From Hyphomicrobium sp. (lineage in GTDB: Bacteria; Pseudomonadota; Alphaproteobacteria; Rhizobiales; Hyphomicrobiaceae), in the NCBI GenBank assembly GCA_022843145.1, contig JALHOF010000001.1:62001-126000 (forward strand): a stretch of DNA of 64,000 bases, read 5' to 3'. Each line of letters begins with the position of its first letter. Position 1 is the stretch's first letter. A program made the position numbers and the translations under genes. Below are positions 42,633 to 52,751 of the stretch, one piece after another. The notes under the pieces are model-generated. The model was given only the letters and a program-made list of their open reading frames with translations, was not told the DNA's origin and did no database searches.

Positions 42633-43574
42633 TCAAACCGCCGTGTTGGCTGTTTCCGTCGACGGACTGTTCGTTTGACCGCGACGGCTCCATGCGCTCC
42701 ACGGTGCGACGAACCGGTGCCAGGCGGGTTCGACACCTTGGCTTTCGAGCGCCGCGATCGCCGCGACGCGGACGCGCACCGGAAGCGCCAAGTGCCGGTT
42801 GATCAGTGCCGCACGCTCGGCGGCTTGGCGGCGGTCGAAGTAGATGAAGTTGTTGATGTAACGCCCGACCTTTACCGACTGCGATAGTGCGGCCGCGTTC
42901 TGGTCGCGTGCCGGATCGAACTCCGACACAGGTCGCACACGGCTTCCGTCGAGGAAGTAGCCCTCGTAACCCAGCTCCTCCAGCAGCGCGCGCACGCGGG
43001 CTATGGCTCCGCGGCGATGCCGCTCCTCGACTTCGATCAGCACCGTTGGATGGAACCGCTGCAACGTGGATCGCGCACCTTCGAGCACATTGAGTTCGTG
43101 GCCTTCGACATCGATCTTGACCAGACCAACCGGGCCTAGCCCAAAACTGTCGAGCGTCGCAAGCGGGGTCGTATGCACTTCGATGTCGGCATCTACGCCA
43201 GCGACACCTGCCGTCGTCTCGAGGCTCGCGAGTTCGTTATAGCCGCGCGGCAACCGGATCTCGGCCACGCCTGCTGCGTTCGACAGCGCCAGGCCATGCA
43301 CCTCGGCGTTGATCGGCGCGGCATGAGCCAGGTACGCGGCCATCTGCGGCAGCGGCTCGAACGCGACGACGCGCTGGAAGCGGCGGCACAGGTGATAAAG
43401 GTAGACGCCTTTGTTTGCGCCCGCGTCGACCGCGAGGCCGTTGGAATTCGACAACAGCGGCAGCAGCGCAATCTCGGGCTCGTGCAACCAGCTCCGGTTG
43501 GCCAGAAACGCGAACGTCAGCCGTGGCGCCAATCGCTCACCCAAGCCCCGCAACCACCACTTCAACGCACGCAT
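42633..43574 (-). CDS. FkbM-family methyltransferase
   Basis: 313 residues from the ATG at 43574 (a TTG at 43637 is the upstream limit). SAM-binding motif I is GLAVDAGANKGVYLYHLC, followed by RVVAFEPLPQMAAYLAHA. FkbM signature segments VGLVKIDVEGHELNVLEGAR and LIEVEERHRR are clear. The family methylates hydroxyls of sugars or secondary metabolites; the substrate is unknown. It is convergent with hslU. Confidence 0.88.
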   Translation of the reverse strand: MRALKWWLRGLGERLAPRLTFAFLANRSWLHEPEIALLPLLSNSNGLAVDAGANKGVYLYHLCRRFQRVVAFEPLPQMAAYLAHAAPINAEVHGLALSNAAGVAEIRLPRGYNELASLETTAGVAGVDADIEVHTTPLATLDSFGLGPVGLVKIDVEGHELNVLEGARSTLQRFHPTVLIEVEERHRRGAIARVRALLEELGYEGYFLDGSRVRPVSEFDPARDQNAAALSQSVKVGRYINNFIYFDRRQAAERAALINRHLALPVRVRVAAIAALESQGVEPAWHRFVAPWSAWSRRGQTNSPSTETANTAV

Positions 43575-43810
43575 CTCGAACACTTTCCAACCGCGCCGCG
43601 ACCTGCCGAGCCGCACAGACGTAACCTTAAGCGGCAACGTTAACTCGGGTCTATATGGCTGATGCTGCGGCTGTTCTCCACCGCAAAATTGTGCGCTGCA
43701 CGCGCGGCGTCGTTGTCCGTGATCTCAGGTGATCAGCCGCCGGCACGCGGCCGTGATATGCTGCGGTCTTCGCAATCGGCTTCGTCCAAGCCTGTCACGA
43801 CGCGAGCGTC

Positions 43811-45649
43811 ATGGACCATTCCACCCCGGACAACCGGTTAAACTCGCTGGAGATTTTCGCATCTCTCGATCCGAACGAGCGGGAGGCGCTGGCGGCTGAT
43901 TTCGACACCGTGGCGCTCAAACGCGGCGACGTGCTGATCCGGCAAGGTGGCGCTGCCGACGCACTGTTCGTGGTTGTTTCGGGCCGCTTTGCCGTGACCG
44001 TCGATGGCCGCCGCAGTCCGCTGGCCGAGATCGGGCCGGGCCAACCGATCGGGGAAATTGCTTTCCTCGCTGGCGGCACCCGCACCGCGACCGTGACCGC
44101 GATGCGCGACAGTCTGGTCTTGCGCCTCGATCGCGGGGATTTCGACGCGCTCTCGACGTCCCGTCCGTCGATCTGGAAGACCTTGACCATCACCCTCGCA
44201 AAGCGCCTCGCGGACGAGACGGCGCTCCGGCCTTCGCCACCCGATCCGCGGCCTCGAACGATCGCCATCATTCGCGCCGGCGCATCTGCCATCCCATCGG
44301 ACTTCGCCGCACGCCTTGCCCGTGTGTTCGGCGCTCATGCCGCGACACGCCTCGTCAGCTCAGCCGAAATGGCCCGTCATTTTCTCGTCGACACAGCCGA
44401 AGCGACCCGCGCGTTGAATGCCCTCGAACACGATGCGGACTTCGTTTTGTTTGTCGCCGACGCGGAGCCGACCCCTTGGTCCGAAAAGGTTATCCGGCAA
44501 GCCGACATGGTGTTGGCCATCGGCTTGAGCAGCGACCAGCCGGCGCCGAATGCCCTCGAGCGGCTGGCGGTCTCGTACGTCCCTACGGAAGCGCGCCGGC
44601 TGGTTCTGATCCATCCGCGACGCGGCCCCGTGTCCGGGACGAGCCGCTGGCTGGCCGGGCGCGAGATTGCGATGCATCACCACATCGCCCTCGATGGCGA
44701 CCGTGATCTCGAGCGCCTGTTCCGCTTCGTCAATGGCACCGCGCTCGGCCTCGTCGCGTGCGGAGGGGGCGCGTTCTGCACGGCGCACACCGGCGTCTAT
44801 CAGGCGCTCATCGAGGCCGGCCTCGAGTTCGACATCATGGGCGGCACATCGGGCGGCAGTGCGTTCACGGCGGCATTCGCTCTCGGCACCGCTCCCGAAC
44901 GCATCGACGACGTGGTGCGCGATATTTTCGTCACCCATGGCGCCATGCGCCGATACACACTTCCGCTCTACAGTATCGTCGATCACACCCACTACGACCG
45001 CCAGCTCTACCGGCACTTCGGCGGCATCGACATTGAGGATCTGTGGATACCCTACTTCGCGATCTCCACCGACCTGTCGAGCTACGACCTCTATCGCCAC
45101 CGGACCGGCGAGCTCTGGAGTGCCGTGCGCGCATCCGGGTCGGTACCGGGCCTGCTGCCGCCGTTCTATACGTCGGACGGACGCATGCTCGTCGATGGCT
45201 GCCTGCTCGACAACGTGCCGATCAAGGCGATGCGCGAGATCAAGAGCGGGCCAAATGTCGTGGTGAATTTCCGGCCACCCGATCTCGAGCGCTTCGACGT
45301 CGACTACAGCACGCTTCCATCGCGCGGCGAGCTGGCTTGGTCGGCACTGACGGCTTGGAAAGGCCGGTCGGCCCGTTCCGCGCCGCCTATTCACACCGTC
45401 CTTCTGCGCAGCCTGATGGCCAACCGGTTGGATTATCGGCGCCACATGACAGCCGACGATCTGATGCTCTGCCCGCCGTTCCCAGCCGACATGGGCGTGC
45501 TCGACTGGCATCGCCACGGCGAATTGCGGGCGACGAGCTACGCGTGGTGCCGTGAGGAGCTCGTCCGTCTGATCGGCGAGGGACATCCGTGTCTGACGAC
45601 CGCTTTGGCCGCAGCGACGGGACTTCCCCCGCGCGGCAATCGCGATTAA
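43811..45649 (+). CDS. Cyclic-nucleotide-binding-domain patatin-like phospholipase (NTE/RssA type)
   Basis: 612 residues: an N-terminal cNMP-binding domain (about 15-130, with [20 protein letters not shown] phosphate-binding cassette), a middle region (150-305) and a patatin domain. The hydrolase has an oxyanion Gly loop (CGGGAF, 318-323), nucleophile GTSGG (S347) and dyad aspartate in [10 protein letters not shown] (D462). Members act as lysophospholipases/esterases, with possible cyclic nucleotide control. It is about 60 bases ahead of rlmN. The membrane-tethered eukaryotic relative is neuropathy target esterase. Confidence 0.9.
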   Translation: MDHSTPDNRLNSLEIFASLDPNEREALAADFDTVALKRGDVLIRQGGAADALFVVVSGRFAVTVDGRRSPLAEIGPGQPIGEIAFLAGGTRTATVTAMRDSLVLRLDRGDFDALSTSRPSIWKTLTITLAKRLADETALRPSPPDPRPRTIAIIRAGASAIPSDFAARLARVFGAHAATRLVSSAEMARHFLVDTAEATRALNALEHDADFVLFVADAEPTPWSEKVIRQADMVLAIGLSSDQPAPNALERLAVSYVPTEARRLVLIHPRRGPVSGTSRWLAGREIAMHHHIALDGDRDLERLFRFVNGTALGLVACGGGAFCTAHTGVYQALIEAGLEFDIMGGTSGGSAFTAAFALGTAPERIDDVVRDIFVTHGAMRRYTLPLYSIVDHTHYDRQLYRHFGGIDIEDLWIPYFAISTDLSSYDLYRHRTGELWSAVRASGSVPGLLPPFYTSDGRMLVDGCLLDNVPIKAMREIKSGPNVVVNFRPPDLERFDVDYSTLPSRGELAWSALTAWKGRSARSAPPIHTVLLRSLMANRLDYRRHMTADDLMLCPPFPADMGVLDWHRHGELRATSYAWCREELVRLIGEGHPCLTTALAAATGLPPRGNRD

Positions 45650-45711
45650 GTGTCGGGCACGTTGATTTCCAACGGGCCGCACCGGCCTGCAAAGACTGGA
45701 ATTGGATCGGA

Positions 45712-46938
45712 ATGACGCTCGCACTCGAACAAACATCAGCCGCAACCGCTGCCGCCCGCGAGAAAATTTCGCTGGCGGGGCTCGACCGCGCGCGACTCGG
45801 CGAGGCGCTCATTGCGGCGGGCGTGCCGGCCAAACAGGTCCGGATGCGGGTGGCGCAGCTGTGGAGCTGGCTCTACGTCCGCGGTGTGACGTCGTTCGAC
45901 GCGATGACCGACGTCTCCAAGGAACTCCGAACCCGCCTCGCCGAGCGCTATTCGCTGGATCGTCCCGAGATCGTTTCGGAGCAGATCTCGATCGACGGTA
46001 CGCGCAAATGGCTAATGCGGCTGCCGAAGCTCGGCCACGAGGCGCGGGCGCCGGAAATCGAAACCGTTTACATCCCGGAGGCTGAACGCGGCACGCTGTG
46101 CATCTCAAGTCAGGTCGGCTGCACGCTGACCTGCTCGTTCTGCCACACGGGGACCCAGCGGCTCGTTCGCAATTTGGAAGCGCAGGAGATCGTCGCCCAG
46201 ATTCTGCTGGCGCGCGACCGCATCGGCGATTGGCCCGGCGCGTCGCCGCCCGGAGACGACCGGCTGCTGCCAGTGACAGAGCGCAAGATCACCAACGTCG
46301 TTCTGATGGGAATGGGCGAGCCGCTCTACAACGTCGAGAACGTCAAGACCGCGATGGACGTGCTGTCCGACGGCGAGGGCTTGTCCCTTTCCAAGCGCCG
46401 CATCACGCTGTCGACATCTGGGATCGTGCCCGAAATCGGCCGCTGGGGTGAACAATCCGGCACCATGCTTGCGATCTCACTGCACGCGACGCACGACAAG
46501 CTGCGCGACGAGCTGGTGCCGATCAACAAGAAGTATCCGATCAAGGAGCTGATCGAAGCGTGCCGCAATTATCCCGGTGTTTCAAACGCCCGCCGCATCA
46601 CGTTCGAATACGTCATGCTGAAAGGCGTCAACGACAGCCTCGCCGACGCGCGCGCACTGGTGAAACTGTTGGCCGGCATCCCCGCGAAGATCAATCTGAT
46701 TCCATTCAATCCTTGGCCCGGCTCGAAATACGAGTGTTCGGAATGGGAAACGATCGAGCGCTTCGCCGAGGTCGTGAACAAGGCCGGATATGCGAGCCCG
46801 GTGCGAACACCGCGCGGACGCGACATCCTCGCCGCATGCGGGCAGCTCCGCTCAGAAAGCCAACGCCTCCGCGCATCGGAGCGCGTGGCGCCTGGTTCGG
46901 AACTCTCCAGTCCTGCAACGAACGCGGCCATCGACTAG
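45712..46938 (+). CDS. rlmN: Dual-specificity 23S rRNA/tRNA methyltransferase RlmN
   Basis: 408-residue radical-SAM enzyme that methylates C2 of A2503 in 23S rRNA and A37 in some tRNAs. The iron-sulfur motif C-x3-C-x2-C is CTLTCSFC (C137, C141, C144); [12 protein letters not shown] is the SAM-binding GGE-like motif; a conserved C-terminal cysteine (ILAACGQLR) could be the mechanistic one. It follows the patatin gene. Confidence 0.95.
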   Translation: MTLALEQTSAATAAAREKISLAGLDRARLGEALIAAGVPAKQVRMRVAQLWSWLYVRGVTSFDAMTDVSKELRTRLAERYSLDRPEIVSEQISIDGTRKWLMRLPKLGHEARAPEIETVYIPEAERGTLCISSQVGCTLTCSFCHTGTQRLVRNLEAQEIVAQILLARDRIGDWPGASPPGDDRLLPVTERKITNVVLMGMGEPLYNVENVKTAMDVLSDGEGLSLSKRRITLSTSGIVPEIGRWGEQSGTMLAISLHATHDKLRDELVPINKKYPIKELIEACRNYPGVSNARRITFEYVMLKGVNDSLADARALVKLLAGIPAKINLIPFNPWPGSKYECSEWETIERFAEVVNKAGYASPVRTPRGRDILAACGQLRSESQRLRASERVAPGSELSSPATNAAID

Positions 46939-46960
46939 TGCGGCAATCGGAGAATTCATT

Positions 46961-47392
46961 GTGTTCTGGCGAACTCTCGGCCGGTTGATCGTCGTGCCGC
47001 TGTCGTTTCTGGTCGCGGCGTCGGCGGCGATCTTCATCGTCGTCACGCTTGGGCTTGAACGCATCACGCAGGCTGCGAGCCGGGGACAGTCGGGCGAGCT
47101 TGGACAACTCGAGGTGCTGATCGACCTCGTCTGGCAGGGCGCAGCCCTCGCGTCCGGCTTGACGATCCTTCCGGCGATCGCTGTCGCGATTATCGGCGAG
47201 GTTGCCCGCATCCGCTCGTCGATCTACTACATCGTCGGCGGCGGATTGGCGTCCGCAGCGATCCCGCTGATCGCGCGCTATAGCGTCGATGGCGGCGCAA
47301 CGTTGCCGGCGGCGCCGATCTGGCAAGTCTTCGCCACCGCTGGTTTCGTCGGAGGCTGGCTTTACTGGTTGCTGGCTGGGCGGAGAGCCTGA
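46961..47392 (+). CDS. Small four-helix membrane protein, copy 1
   Basis: 143 residues with about four transmembrane helices (VFWRTLGRLIVVPLSFLVAA at the N-terminus; SGLTILPAIAVAIIGEVARI, then YYIVGGGLASAAIPLIARYS and ATAGFVGGWLYWLLAGRRA). The GTG start has GGAGA upstream. No family is recognised. It is similar in layout to the next gene, and both probably arose by tandem duplication. Confidence 0.7.
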   Translation: MFWRTLGRLIVVPLSFLVAASAAIFIVVTLGLERITQAASRGQSGELGQLEVLIDLVWQGAALASGLTILPAIAVAIIGEVARIRSSIYYIVGGGLASAAIPLIARYSVDGGATLPAAPIWQVFATAGFVGGWLYWLLAGRRA

Positions 47393-47497
47393 TGGACACC
47401 GCCATAGCTCGGCGACGCGGCGAGTTGAGCGTTGAGTCTTGAAGCCAAAGCCCTGTAAACTCGGTGCGAAGCCGCCGTCGCAGAGGTCCGTGCAGCT

Positions 47498-48085
47498 ATG
47501 ATCCGAGCCGCTTTTCGCATGATCGCCGGATTTGTCGTGGCGGCGCTGATCGCCGGACTTGCCACGGTCGCCTTTGTTATCACACCGGCCGAACTCGCCG
47601 GATTGAGCGGTCCGGCGTTCTCGGACCGGCTTGGCGCGTTCGGGACGTTGACACTGCTGGCTGCGACGCACTCGGCTATTTTCGCAGCGCCCTTTGCTCT
47701 CATCGCGGCAATCGTCGGTGAGTGGCAGAGCATCCGCAACCCCATGTACTATGCGGCGGCCGGCATCCTGATCGCACTCGGCGGGTTCGCCGCTCAATAC
47801 TCGAGTGAGACCGGCACGACAGCCAGCATCGCCAACAACTACGCCTTGAAGGCCTTCCTGACCGCGGGGTTTTTCGGCGGTTTGAGCTTTTGGATCGTGT
47901 CGGGCCGTACAGCTGGCGACGATGACGTGGTGGAGGTAACAACTGGACGGCCAACCGGTGAGCCCAAGCCGTCCTCTAGTGTGCCGGCAGTCTCCAAATC
48001 GGCTTCGACCATTGTGCCGACGTCGACTAAGCCATTGAGCCAGACCCCCAAGAGTGCGCTGCCCATTCCCCCAAAGTCAGCGTGA
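47498..48085 (+). CDS. Small four-helix membrane protein, copy 2, with Ser/Pro-rich tail
   Basis: 195 residues. The first 140 parallel the preceding protein: MIRAAFRMIAGFVVAALIAG, then APFALIAAIVGEWQSIRN, YYAAAGILIALGGFAAQYSS and FLTAGFFGGLSFWIVSGRTA, matching helix order and the final G-F-x-G-G-x-x-x-W motif. It adds a disordered tail of about 55 residues rich in Ser/Thr/Pro. Unknown function. Confidence 0.7.
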   Translation: MIRAAFRMIAGFVVAALIAGLATVAFVITPAELAGLSGPAFSDRLGAFGTLTLLAATHSAIFAAPFALIAAIVGEWQSIRNPMYYAAAGILIALGGFAAQYSSETGTTASIANNYALKAFLTAGFFGGLSFWIVSGRTAGDDDVVEVTTGRPTGEPKPSSSVPAVSKSASTIVPTSTKPLSQTPKSALPIPPKSA

Positions 48086-48245
48086 CGGACTGTCTCCGCC
48101 TTGGCTATTGCTGCAATGCAGCAATTGAGATATAGTTTTGAATATTCGACGTCTTCTCAAGGTTGTATCTCACCGGACGCGCCGTCATGGATCGGCGGTT
48201 CGGTGATCATCACACGTGCGGATCTTCTATTCCGGAGGCACGGCC

Positions 48246-48884
48246 ATGTTCGATTTCGCGGTCCCGACCCGTATAGCCCGCAGCTCCGGCCTCGCCGCCA
48301 TCGATTACGGCGCGGCAGGTACTCAAGCCGGCTTCGAGGCGATGAACGCCATGATCGGCTTCTGGTCGGATGTGTTGTCCCAACCCGTCTCGGACGCCGA
48401 ACCACGCTCGTGGTACCGCCCGCCCGCCGAGAGCGCCTCCTCTTGGAACCGGTCCTCCGATGACTGGGCCAAGCCTTCGCGCGAGATGTTTCCGACCGCT
48501 GCGGCGCCACGGCCGCCGTCCTCCGCTCAACCCGATCCATTCGCCGCGCAGATCACGGCTTGGCAGTCCCTGATGACCAATCCTTGGAAGCTGTCGCCGA
48601 TGGCTTGGCCGATGGCGATGATGATGATGTCGGCGGGCATGCCGGAAAGCGTCGCCGTACCGACGGCGACGGCGAACGTGGCGGCGAGCGACGCCGCAAT
48701 GGCCGCCAGCGAAGTCGTGCAAGATGCAGTGATGAGCTATCGCAGCGAAGGTGGTCATGCCGTCGCGCAGCTCATCATGCTGCCATACCCGACAGCGGCG
48801 ATAACGGCGGCTCTCGCGCCTCTCGCGACCGCCATGCTGACGTCGCCGTGGAGCGCGCTGCTGCAGCCCCGCATCTCTGGCTGA
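48246..48884 (+). CDS. Hypothetical Ala/Met-rich protein
   Basis: 212 residues, unrecognised. It starts MFDFAVPTRIARSSGL, has a helical AMNAMIGFWSDVLSQ segment, a disordered Ser/Pro stretch, an amphipathic Met/Trp-rich stretch (MAWPMAMMMMSAGMPE) and a C-terminal helical region. Weak resemblance to phasin-like granule proteins in the helical repeats is noted but not asserted. GGAGG lies eight bases before the ATG at 48246. A bidirectional terminator follows. Confidence 0.65.
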   Translation: MFDFAVPTRIARSSGLAAIDYGAAGTQAGFEAMNAMIGFWSDVLSQPVSDAEPRSWYRPPAESASSWNRSSDDWAKPSREMFPTAAAPRPPSSAQPDPFAAQITAWQSLMTNPWKLSPMAWPMAMMMMSAGMPESVAVPTATANVAASDAAMAASEVVQDAVMSYRSEGGHAVAQLIMLPYPTAAITAALAPLATAMLTSPWSALLQPRISG

Positions 48885-48920
48885 GGCCACCGTCGAGATC
48901 TGGCGCTCACGAACCCAATT

Positions 48921-48966
48921 CCAAAAAAATCGACCGCGACGGGGTTGGCCCCGCGCGGTCGGTTCT
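48921..48966. terminator. Bidirectional intrinsic terminator
   Basis: GACCGCG-A-CGGGG (48932-48944), loop TTGG, CCCCG-CGCGGTC (48949-48960) gives a 12-bp stem with one bulge. On the plus strand GGTTCTTT follows; on the minus strand a run of seven T follows (complement of AAAAAAA at 48923-48929). It serves the convergent genes on both sides. Confidence 0.85.
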
Positions 48967-49016
48967 TTATCGAGCCCTCGATCCGCCGGCCGGGCCGGGG
49001 GGACCGAACGCTTCAA

Positions 49017-49508
49017 TTATTTCGTTGCTGCAGGCGGCGGAACGGCCTTGGTCGTCGCCTTCGGTACGACGGCCTTGACTGCGGCCTTTTCGACGGGCTT
49101 TTCAGCCGCTTTCGGCGCAGCAGCCTTTGCGTCTACCTTCGGCGCGGCGGTGGGAGCGGCCTTCTTGGCAATGCCCGCAACCTTGCGGCAATAGGCCTTG
49201 TCAGCCGCGCCGGTCTTCGCGTCGATCTTCGTCGGAACAATCCAGCCGCAGACGTCGGCTTTCGCTTTGCACGCGGCCTCGACGAGGCCCTTGCAGGGTG
49301 ACGGTTCAGCCGCCTTCGCAACGGTGGTTTTGGGCGCAGTCACCGGCGCATCGGCCTTCACAGGCGGCGGCGGAGGTGTGGTTTTTGGAACAACCTTGGC
49401 TGGAGCGGAAGTCGCTGGCGGCGGCTGCTGGGCCGAAGCTCCGACGGCGAGCAGGCTGATAGCTGCGGTCGCGGCAAAGCCGAGCCCGATGATTTTGGAT
49501 GTCTTCAC
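49017..49508 (-). CDS. Exported Ala/Lys/Pro-rich protein with a small cysteine domain
   Basis: 163 residues. Signal peptide VKTSKIIGLGFAATAAISLL...ASA, Pro-rich stretch, then a conserved-looking cysteine segment (CKGLVEAACKAKADVCGW ... AYCRK, about 75-110, four cysteines likely forming two disulfides), then Ala/Lys/Pro repeats to the end. GTG at 49508 has GGAG nine bases upstream; an upstream in-frame start at 49523 is possible. No family name. Lys/Ala/Pro repeat tails suggest envelope or DNA-surface association. Confidence 0.75.
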   Translation of the reverse strand: MKTSKIIGLGFAATAAISLLAVGASAQQPPPATSAPAKVVPKTTPPPPPVKADAPVTAPKTTVAKAAEPSPCKGLVEAACKAKADVCGWIVPTKIDAKTGAADKAYCRKVAGIAKKAAPTAAPKVDAKAAAPKAAEKPVEKAAVKAVVPKATTKAVPPPAATK

Positions 49509-49598
49509 GGCAGTCATCTCCACTGGTTGATGCCGAAGCGGACTGATACACCCAAAATTGCGGCACGAACACGATCATTTGAACAAACTTTGATCAAC

Positions 49599-50207
49599 TC
49601 ACAATAACAACTGTTGCGCCCATCGAATGGATTGTCCGACGCGATCATCCCCCCAAAACAGTTCGCCATCGGCCGCAACGAGCGTTGGCGCGCCGAAAAT
49701 TCCGAGCGCCACCGCTCGTTCGGATTGCGCTCTCAGCCGTTGTTTCGCAGGGTCGGAGCGGGCGCGTTCGAACAGCGCGGCTGTATCGGCCCGCGGATCG
49801 GTCTTCAGGACCAATTCCGACAACAATCCAATATCTGAAATATCGGCCCCTTGCTGAAACTGCGCTTCGAAGACCGCGCGTGAGAAATGGCGGGTCCAAT
49901 CCGCATCATCCACCGCCAATGCCAAGCGCGAAGCCAACAGGCTATGGGCAGGGAAATCGCGCGGCATGACGAAGGCGATCTCGCGAGCCTGCGCGATGCG
50001 CTGAATATCGCGCACCATATAACGGCCCTTGGCTGGATAGACATTGAATGGCGACGTGCTCCAACCCTGCGCCTTGAAGATCGGACCGAGCAGAAACGGA
50101 TGCCACCCGACCTCGACCCCAGCCGCGGCGGCGGTCGCGTCGATCCGCATGGCCGTGAGGTAAGAGTAGGTCGAGGCGAAGTCGTACCAGAACTCGAGCT
50201 TCGACAT
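49599..50207 (-). CDS. DsbA-family 2-hydroxychromene-2-carboxylate isomerase-like protein
   Basis: 202-residue thioredoxin-fold protein of the HCCA isomerase/kappa-class GST group. It begins with KLEFWYDFASTYSYLTAMRI, where DsbA would have CxxC, and ends with the typical FGAPTLVAADGELFWGDDR. The family uses glutathione and acts on naphthalene-type intermediates, but many members have unknown substrates. The ATG at 50207 gives the typical N-terminus. It is divergent from argG. Confidence 0.88.
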   Translation of the reverse strand: MSKLEFWYDFASTYSYLTAMRIDATAAAAGVEVGWHPFLLGPIFKAQGWSTSPFNVYPAKGRYMVRDIQRIAQAREIAFVMPRDFPAHSLLASRLALAVDDADWTRHFSRAVFEAQFQQGADISDIGLLSELVLKTDPRADTAALFERARSDPAKQRLRAQSERAVALGIFGAPTLVAADGELFWGDDRVGQSIRWAQQLLL

Positions 50208-50355
50208 TGGTCTAAGTCCCGCGCTTGCGGCCGCCCCGCGGCCCCCATTCTCAGTCAATGGGCCGCAACGAGGTCGCGCGGCAAGCACTTGATGCGGCGG
50301 TGCTGCCGCCTATAGTGCCGCGCTTCGGACATCGGAATGATCGAAGGGGCTAGGA

Positions 50356-51618
50356 ATGGCGACCAAGACAGCGGCGAAATCAGCAGGCGGCAAGGGTATA
50401 AAGAAGGTCGTCCTCGCCTACTCCGGCGGCCTCGATACGTCGATCATCCTCAAGTGGCTGCAAGAAACCTACGCCTGCGAGGTCGTGACCTTCACCGCCG
50501 ATCTCGGCCAGGGCGAGGAACTGGAGCCGGCGCGGCGCAAGGCCTTGATGCTGGGGATCAAGGAAGAGAACATTTTCGTCGATGATCTCCGCGAGGAGTT
50601 CGTACGCGATTTCGTGTTCCCGATGTTCCGCGCCAACGCCGTTTATGAGGGTGTCTACCTGCTCGGCACCTCGATTGCCCGGCCGCTGATCGCCAAGCGT
50701 CAGATCGAGATCGTGCGCCAGACCGGCGCGGACGCCGTCTGTCACGGAGCGACGGGCAAGGGTAACGACCAGGTCCGCTTTGAACTCGGCTACTATGCGC
50801 TCGAGCCCGGCATCAAGATCATCGCGCCGTGGCGCGAGTGGTCGTTCAAGGGCCGCGAGGATCTGCTGAAGTTCGCCCGCGACCATCAGATCCCGGTCGC
50901 GAAAGACAAGGAAGGTGAGGCGCCGTTCTCCGTCGACGCCAATCTTCTGCATTCCTCGTCCGAAGGTAAGGTGCTCGAGGACCCGGCCGTCAAGGCGCCG
51001 GAGATCGTCTATCAGCGTACGATTTCGCCGATGTCGGCGCCAGACAAGGTGACGACGATCAAGATCGGCTTCGCCAAGGGCGACGCAGTGTCGATCGATG
51101 GCAAGTCGCTGTCGCCGGCGACACTGCTCAAGGCGCTCAACGATCTCGGCCGCGACAACGGTATCGGCCGTCTCGATCTCGTCGAGAACCGCTTCGTCGG
51201 GATGAAGTCGCGCGGCGTCTACGAGACGCCCGGCGGGACGATCCTGCTCGCTGCGCACCGTGCGATCGAAAGCGTGACGCTCGACCGCGGCGCCATGCAT
51301 CTCAAGGACGACCTCATGCCGCGCTATGCGGCGTTGATCTACAACGGCTTCTGGTTCTCACCCGAGCGCGAAATGCTGCAGGCGCTGATCGACAAGAGCC
51401 AGGAGCACGTCGAGGGTGAGGTGACGCTGGAACTCTACAAGGGCAACGTCATCGTTACAGGACGCGCCAGTTCCAAGTCGCTGTACTCGCCGACGCTTGT
51501 CACGTTCGAGGATGACAAGGGCGCCTACGATCAGAAGGATGCCGAAGGCTTCATCAAGCTCAACGCGCTGCGGCTCAGGACGCTCGGCGTCCGGAACAAG
51601 CGCGGCGGCAAGAAGTGA
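50356..51618 (+). CDS. argG: Argininosuccinate synthase
   Basis: 420 residues. It joins citrulline and aspartate with ATP in arginine synthesis. The ATP pyrophosphatase loop is [17 protein letters not shown] (about 20-36); citrulline/aspartate-binding [31 protein letters not shown] and the C-terminal region are present. Tetrameric cytoplasmic enzyme. A stand-alone gene here, with an inverted repeat TTGCGCCA / TGGCGCAA just after it. Confidence 0.97.
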   Translation: MATKTAAKSAGGKGIKKVVLAYSGGLDTSIILKWLQETYACEVVTFTADLGQGEELEPARRKALMLGIKEENIFVDDLREEFVRDFVFPMFRANAVYEGVYLLGTSIARPLIAKRQIEIVRQTGADAVCHGATGKGNDQVRFELGYYALEPGIKIIAPWREWSFKGREDLLKFARDHQIPVAKDKEGEAPFSVDANLLHSSSEGKVLEDPAVKAPEIVYQRTISPMSAPDKVTTIKIGFAKGDAVSIDGKSLSPATLLKALNDLGRDNGIGRLDLVENRFVGMKSRGVYETPGGTILLAAHRAIESVTLDRGAMHLKDDLMPRYAALIYNGFWFSPEREMLQALIDKSQEHVEGEVTLELYKGNVIVTGRASSKSLYSPTLVTFEDDKGAYDQKDAEGFIKLNALRLRTLGVRNKRGGKK

Positions 51619-51717
51619 GATTGCGCCACAGGTCGAGCCTTGGCGTGCGCGATCTGGCGCAACCGTGCTAGCCTTTGCTTTACTCTGTTGCACGCGGGGT
51701 ATGAGCGGCGGAACGAT

Positions 51718-52620
51718 ATGGTGCCTCGGACGAGATCCAACGAGACTGCGGGCGGCGACAACGCATCGCGCCGTGGGTCGCGTTATTCGGTCCTATGGGC
51801 CTGCCTCGCCTTCCTTGTTCTTTTGATTGCGGCGCCTGTTCACGCCGAAGAGCCGAAGTTCGACACCGCCCTCATCGTCTCCGTTGACGTATCTGGTTCG
51901 GTCGACGCCGTGCGATATCGACTGCAAATGGACGGCATCGCGGCGGCGCTCGAGGACAAGGAGGTGATCGACACCATCCTCGGCGGCCCGCGCGGCGGCA
52001 TCCTGCTGACGCTCGTCGCCTGGTCGGACGGTGTCCAGCAACTGCTACCCTGGATCCGGGTGACGTCGCGGGACACAGCACTCGAGGCCGCGCAGCGGAT
52101 CCGCGCTTTACCGCCGATCGGGGGCGAGTTCACGTGTCTCGGACGGATGCTCGGGGCACTGGCCGGCGGACTGGTTCCGGAGATCAAGCCGCAAACCTTG
52201 CGCGTAGTCATCGACGTCTCGGGCGACGGGCCGGACAACTGCAACAGCGCTGAGAGCGTCGATGCGGCGCGCGACGAAGCGGTTGCCGCTGGCGCCATCG
52301 TCAACGGGCTGCCGATCATCGACGGCGAGCAGTTTCGCGGCGCGATGCCCTGGTTCCGCGCTCCGGGGTTCCCCGACATGGGGCCGCTCGGTGCGCTCGG
52401 GGCCGCCAGTCCTGAATTCGGTTCGCTCGACAACTGGTATCGGCTTCACGTCCAAGGCGGACCCGGTTCGTTCGTGCTTCCAGCCGATGGCTACGCTGAC
52501 TTCGGTCGCGCCATTCGACGAAAATTCGTCATGGAAATCAGTAGCATTCACCGCCCACTGCGCGCGACGGAGCCAAGACGAGCAGCAGAGATGTCATCAG
52601 GCCGAGCCGCTGCGCGCTGA
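51718..52620 (+). CDS. DUF1194 protein (von Willebrand A-like, exported)
   Basis: 300 residues with an N-terminal signal/anchor (YSVLWACLAFLVLLIAAPV, ending HAEE at about residue 45). The VWA/MIDAS motif is DVSGSVD (about residues 57-63), and VIDVSGDGPDN later fits a second metal/adhesion loop, matching DUF1194 in Alphaproteobacteria. Role unknown; such proteins bind partners via metal. It is immediately before the tungstate transporter genes but probably transcribed separately. Confidence 0.85.
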   Translation: MVPRTRSNETAGGDNASRRGSRYSVLWACLAFLVLLIAAPVHAEEPKFDTALIVSVDVSGSVDAVRYRLQMDGIAAALEDKEVIDTILGGPRGGILLTLVAWSDGVQQLLPWIRVTSRDTALEAAQRIRALPPIGGEFTCLGRMLGALAGGLVPEIKPQTLRVVIDVSGDGPDNCNSAESVDAARDEAVAAGAIVNGLPIIDGEQFRGAMPWFRAPGFPDMGPLGALGAASPEFGSLDNWYRLHVQGGPGSFVLPADGYADFGRAIRRKFVMEISSIHRPLRATEPRRAAEMSSGRAAAR

Positions 52621-52695
52621 TCCACGGCCGTCTGCAATCCAAACAAAAAAGAGTAGTCCCGGCACGATTTTCCGTGTCGCTGGGTCCGATATACC

Positions 52696-52717
52696 GTTAT
52701 GGTCTGTGGAACATAAC
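52696..52717. promoter_or_regulatory. Inverted repeat before tupB (possible oxyanion-sensing operator)
   Basis: GTTATG-N10-CATAAC, 35 bases before the tupB start. Spacing and position fit an operator for a ModE/TunR-like tungstate/molybdate regulator, but no such gene is in the window. Confidence 0.45.
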
Positions 52718-52751
52718 CAGGCATTTCCAGCCGACAGCCCTAAACGGACCC

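Noticed and set aside
46110-46140. Iron-sulfur ferredoxin in CTLTCSFC
   Set aside because: This is the radical-SAM motif of RlmN, supported by full-length family agreement.
48135-48155. Fourth copy of the sulfur operator at TTGAATATTCGAC before the 48246 gene
   Set aside because: Only one half-site (ATATTCG) is present; the mirrored arm is missing.
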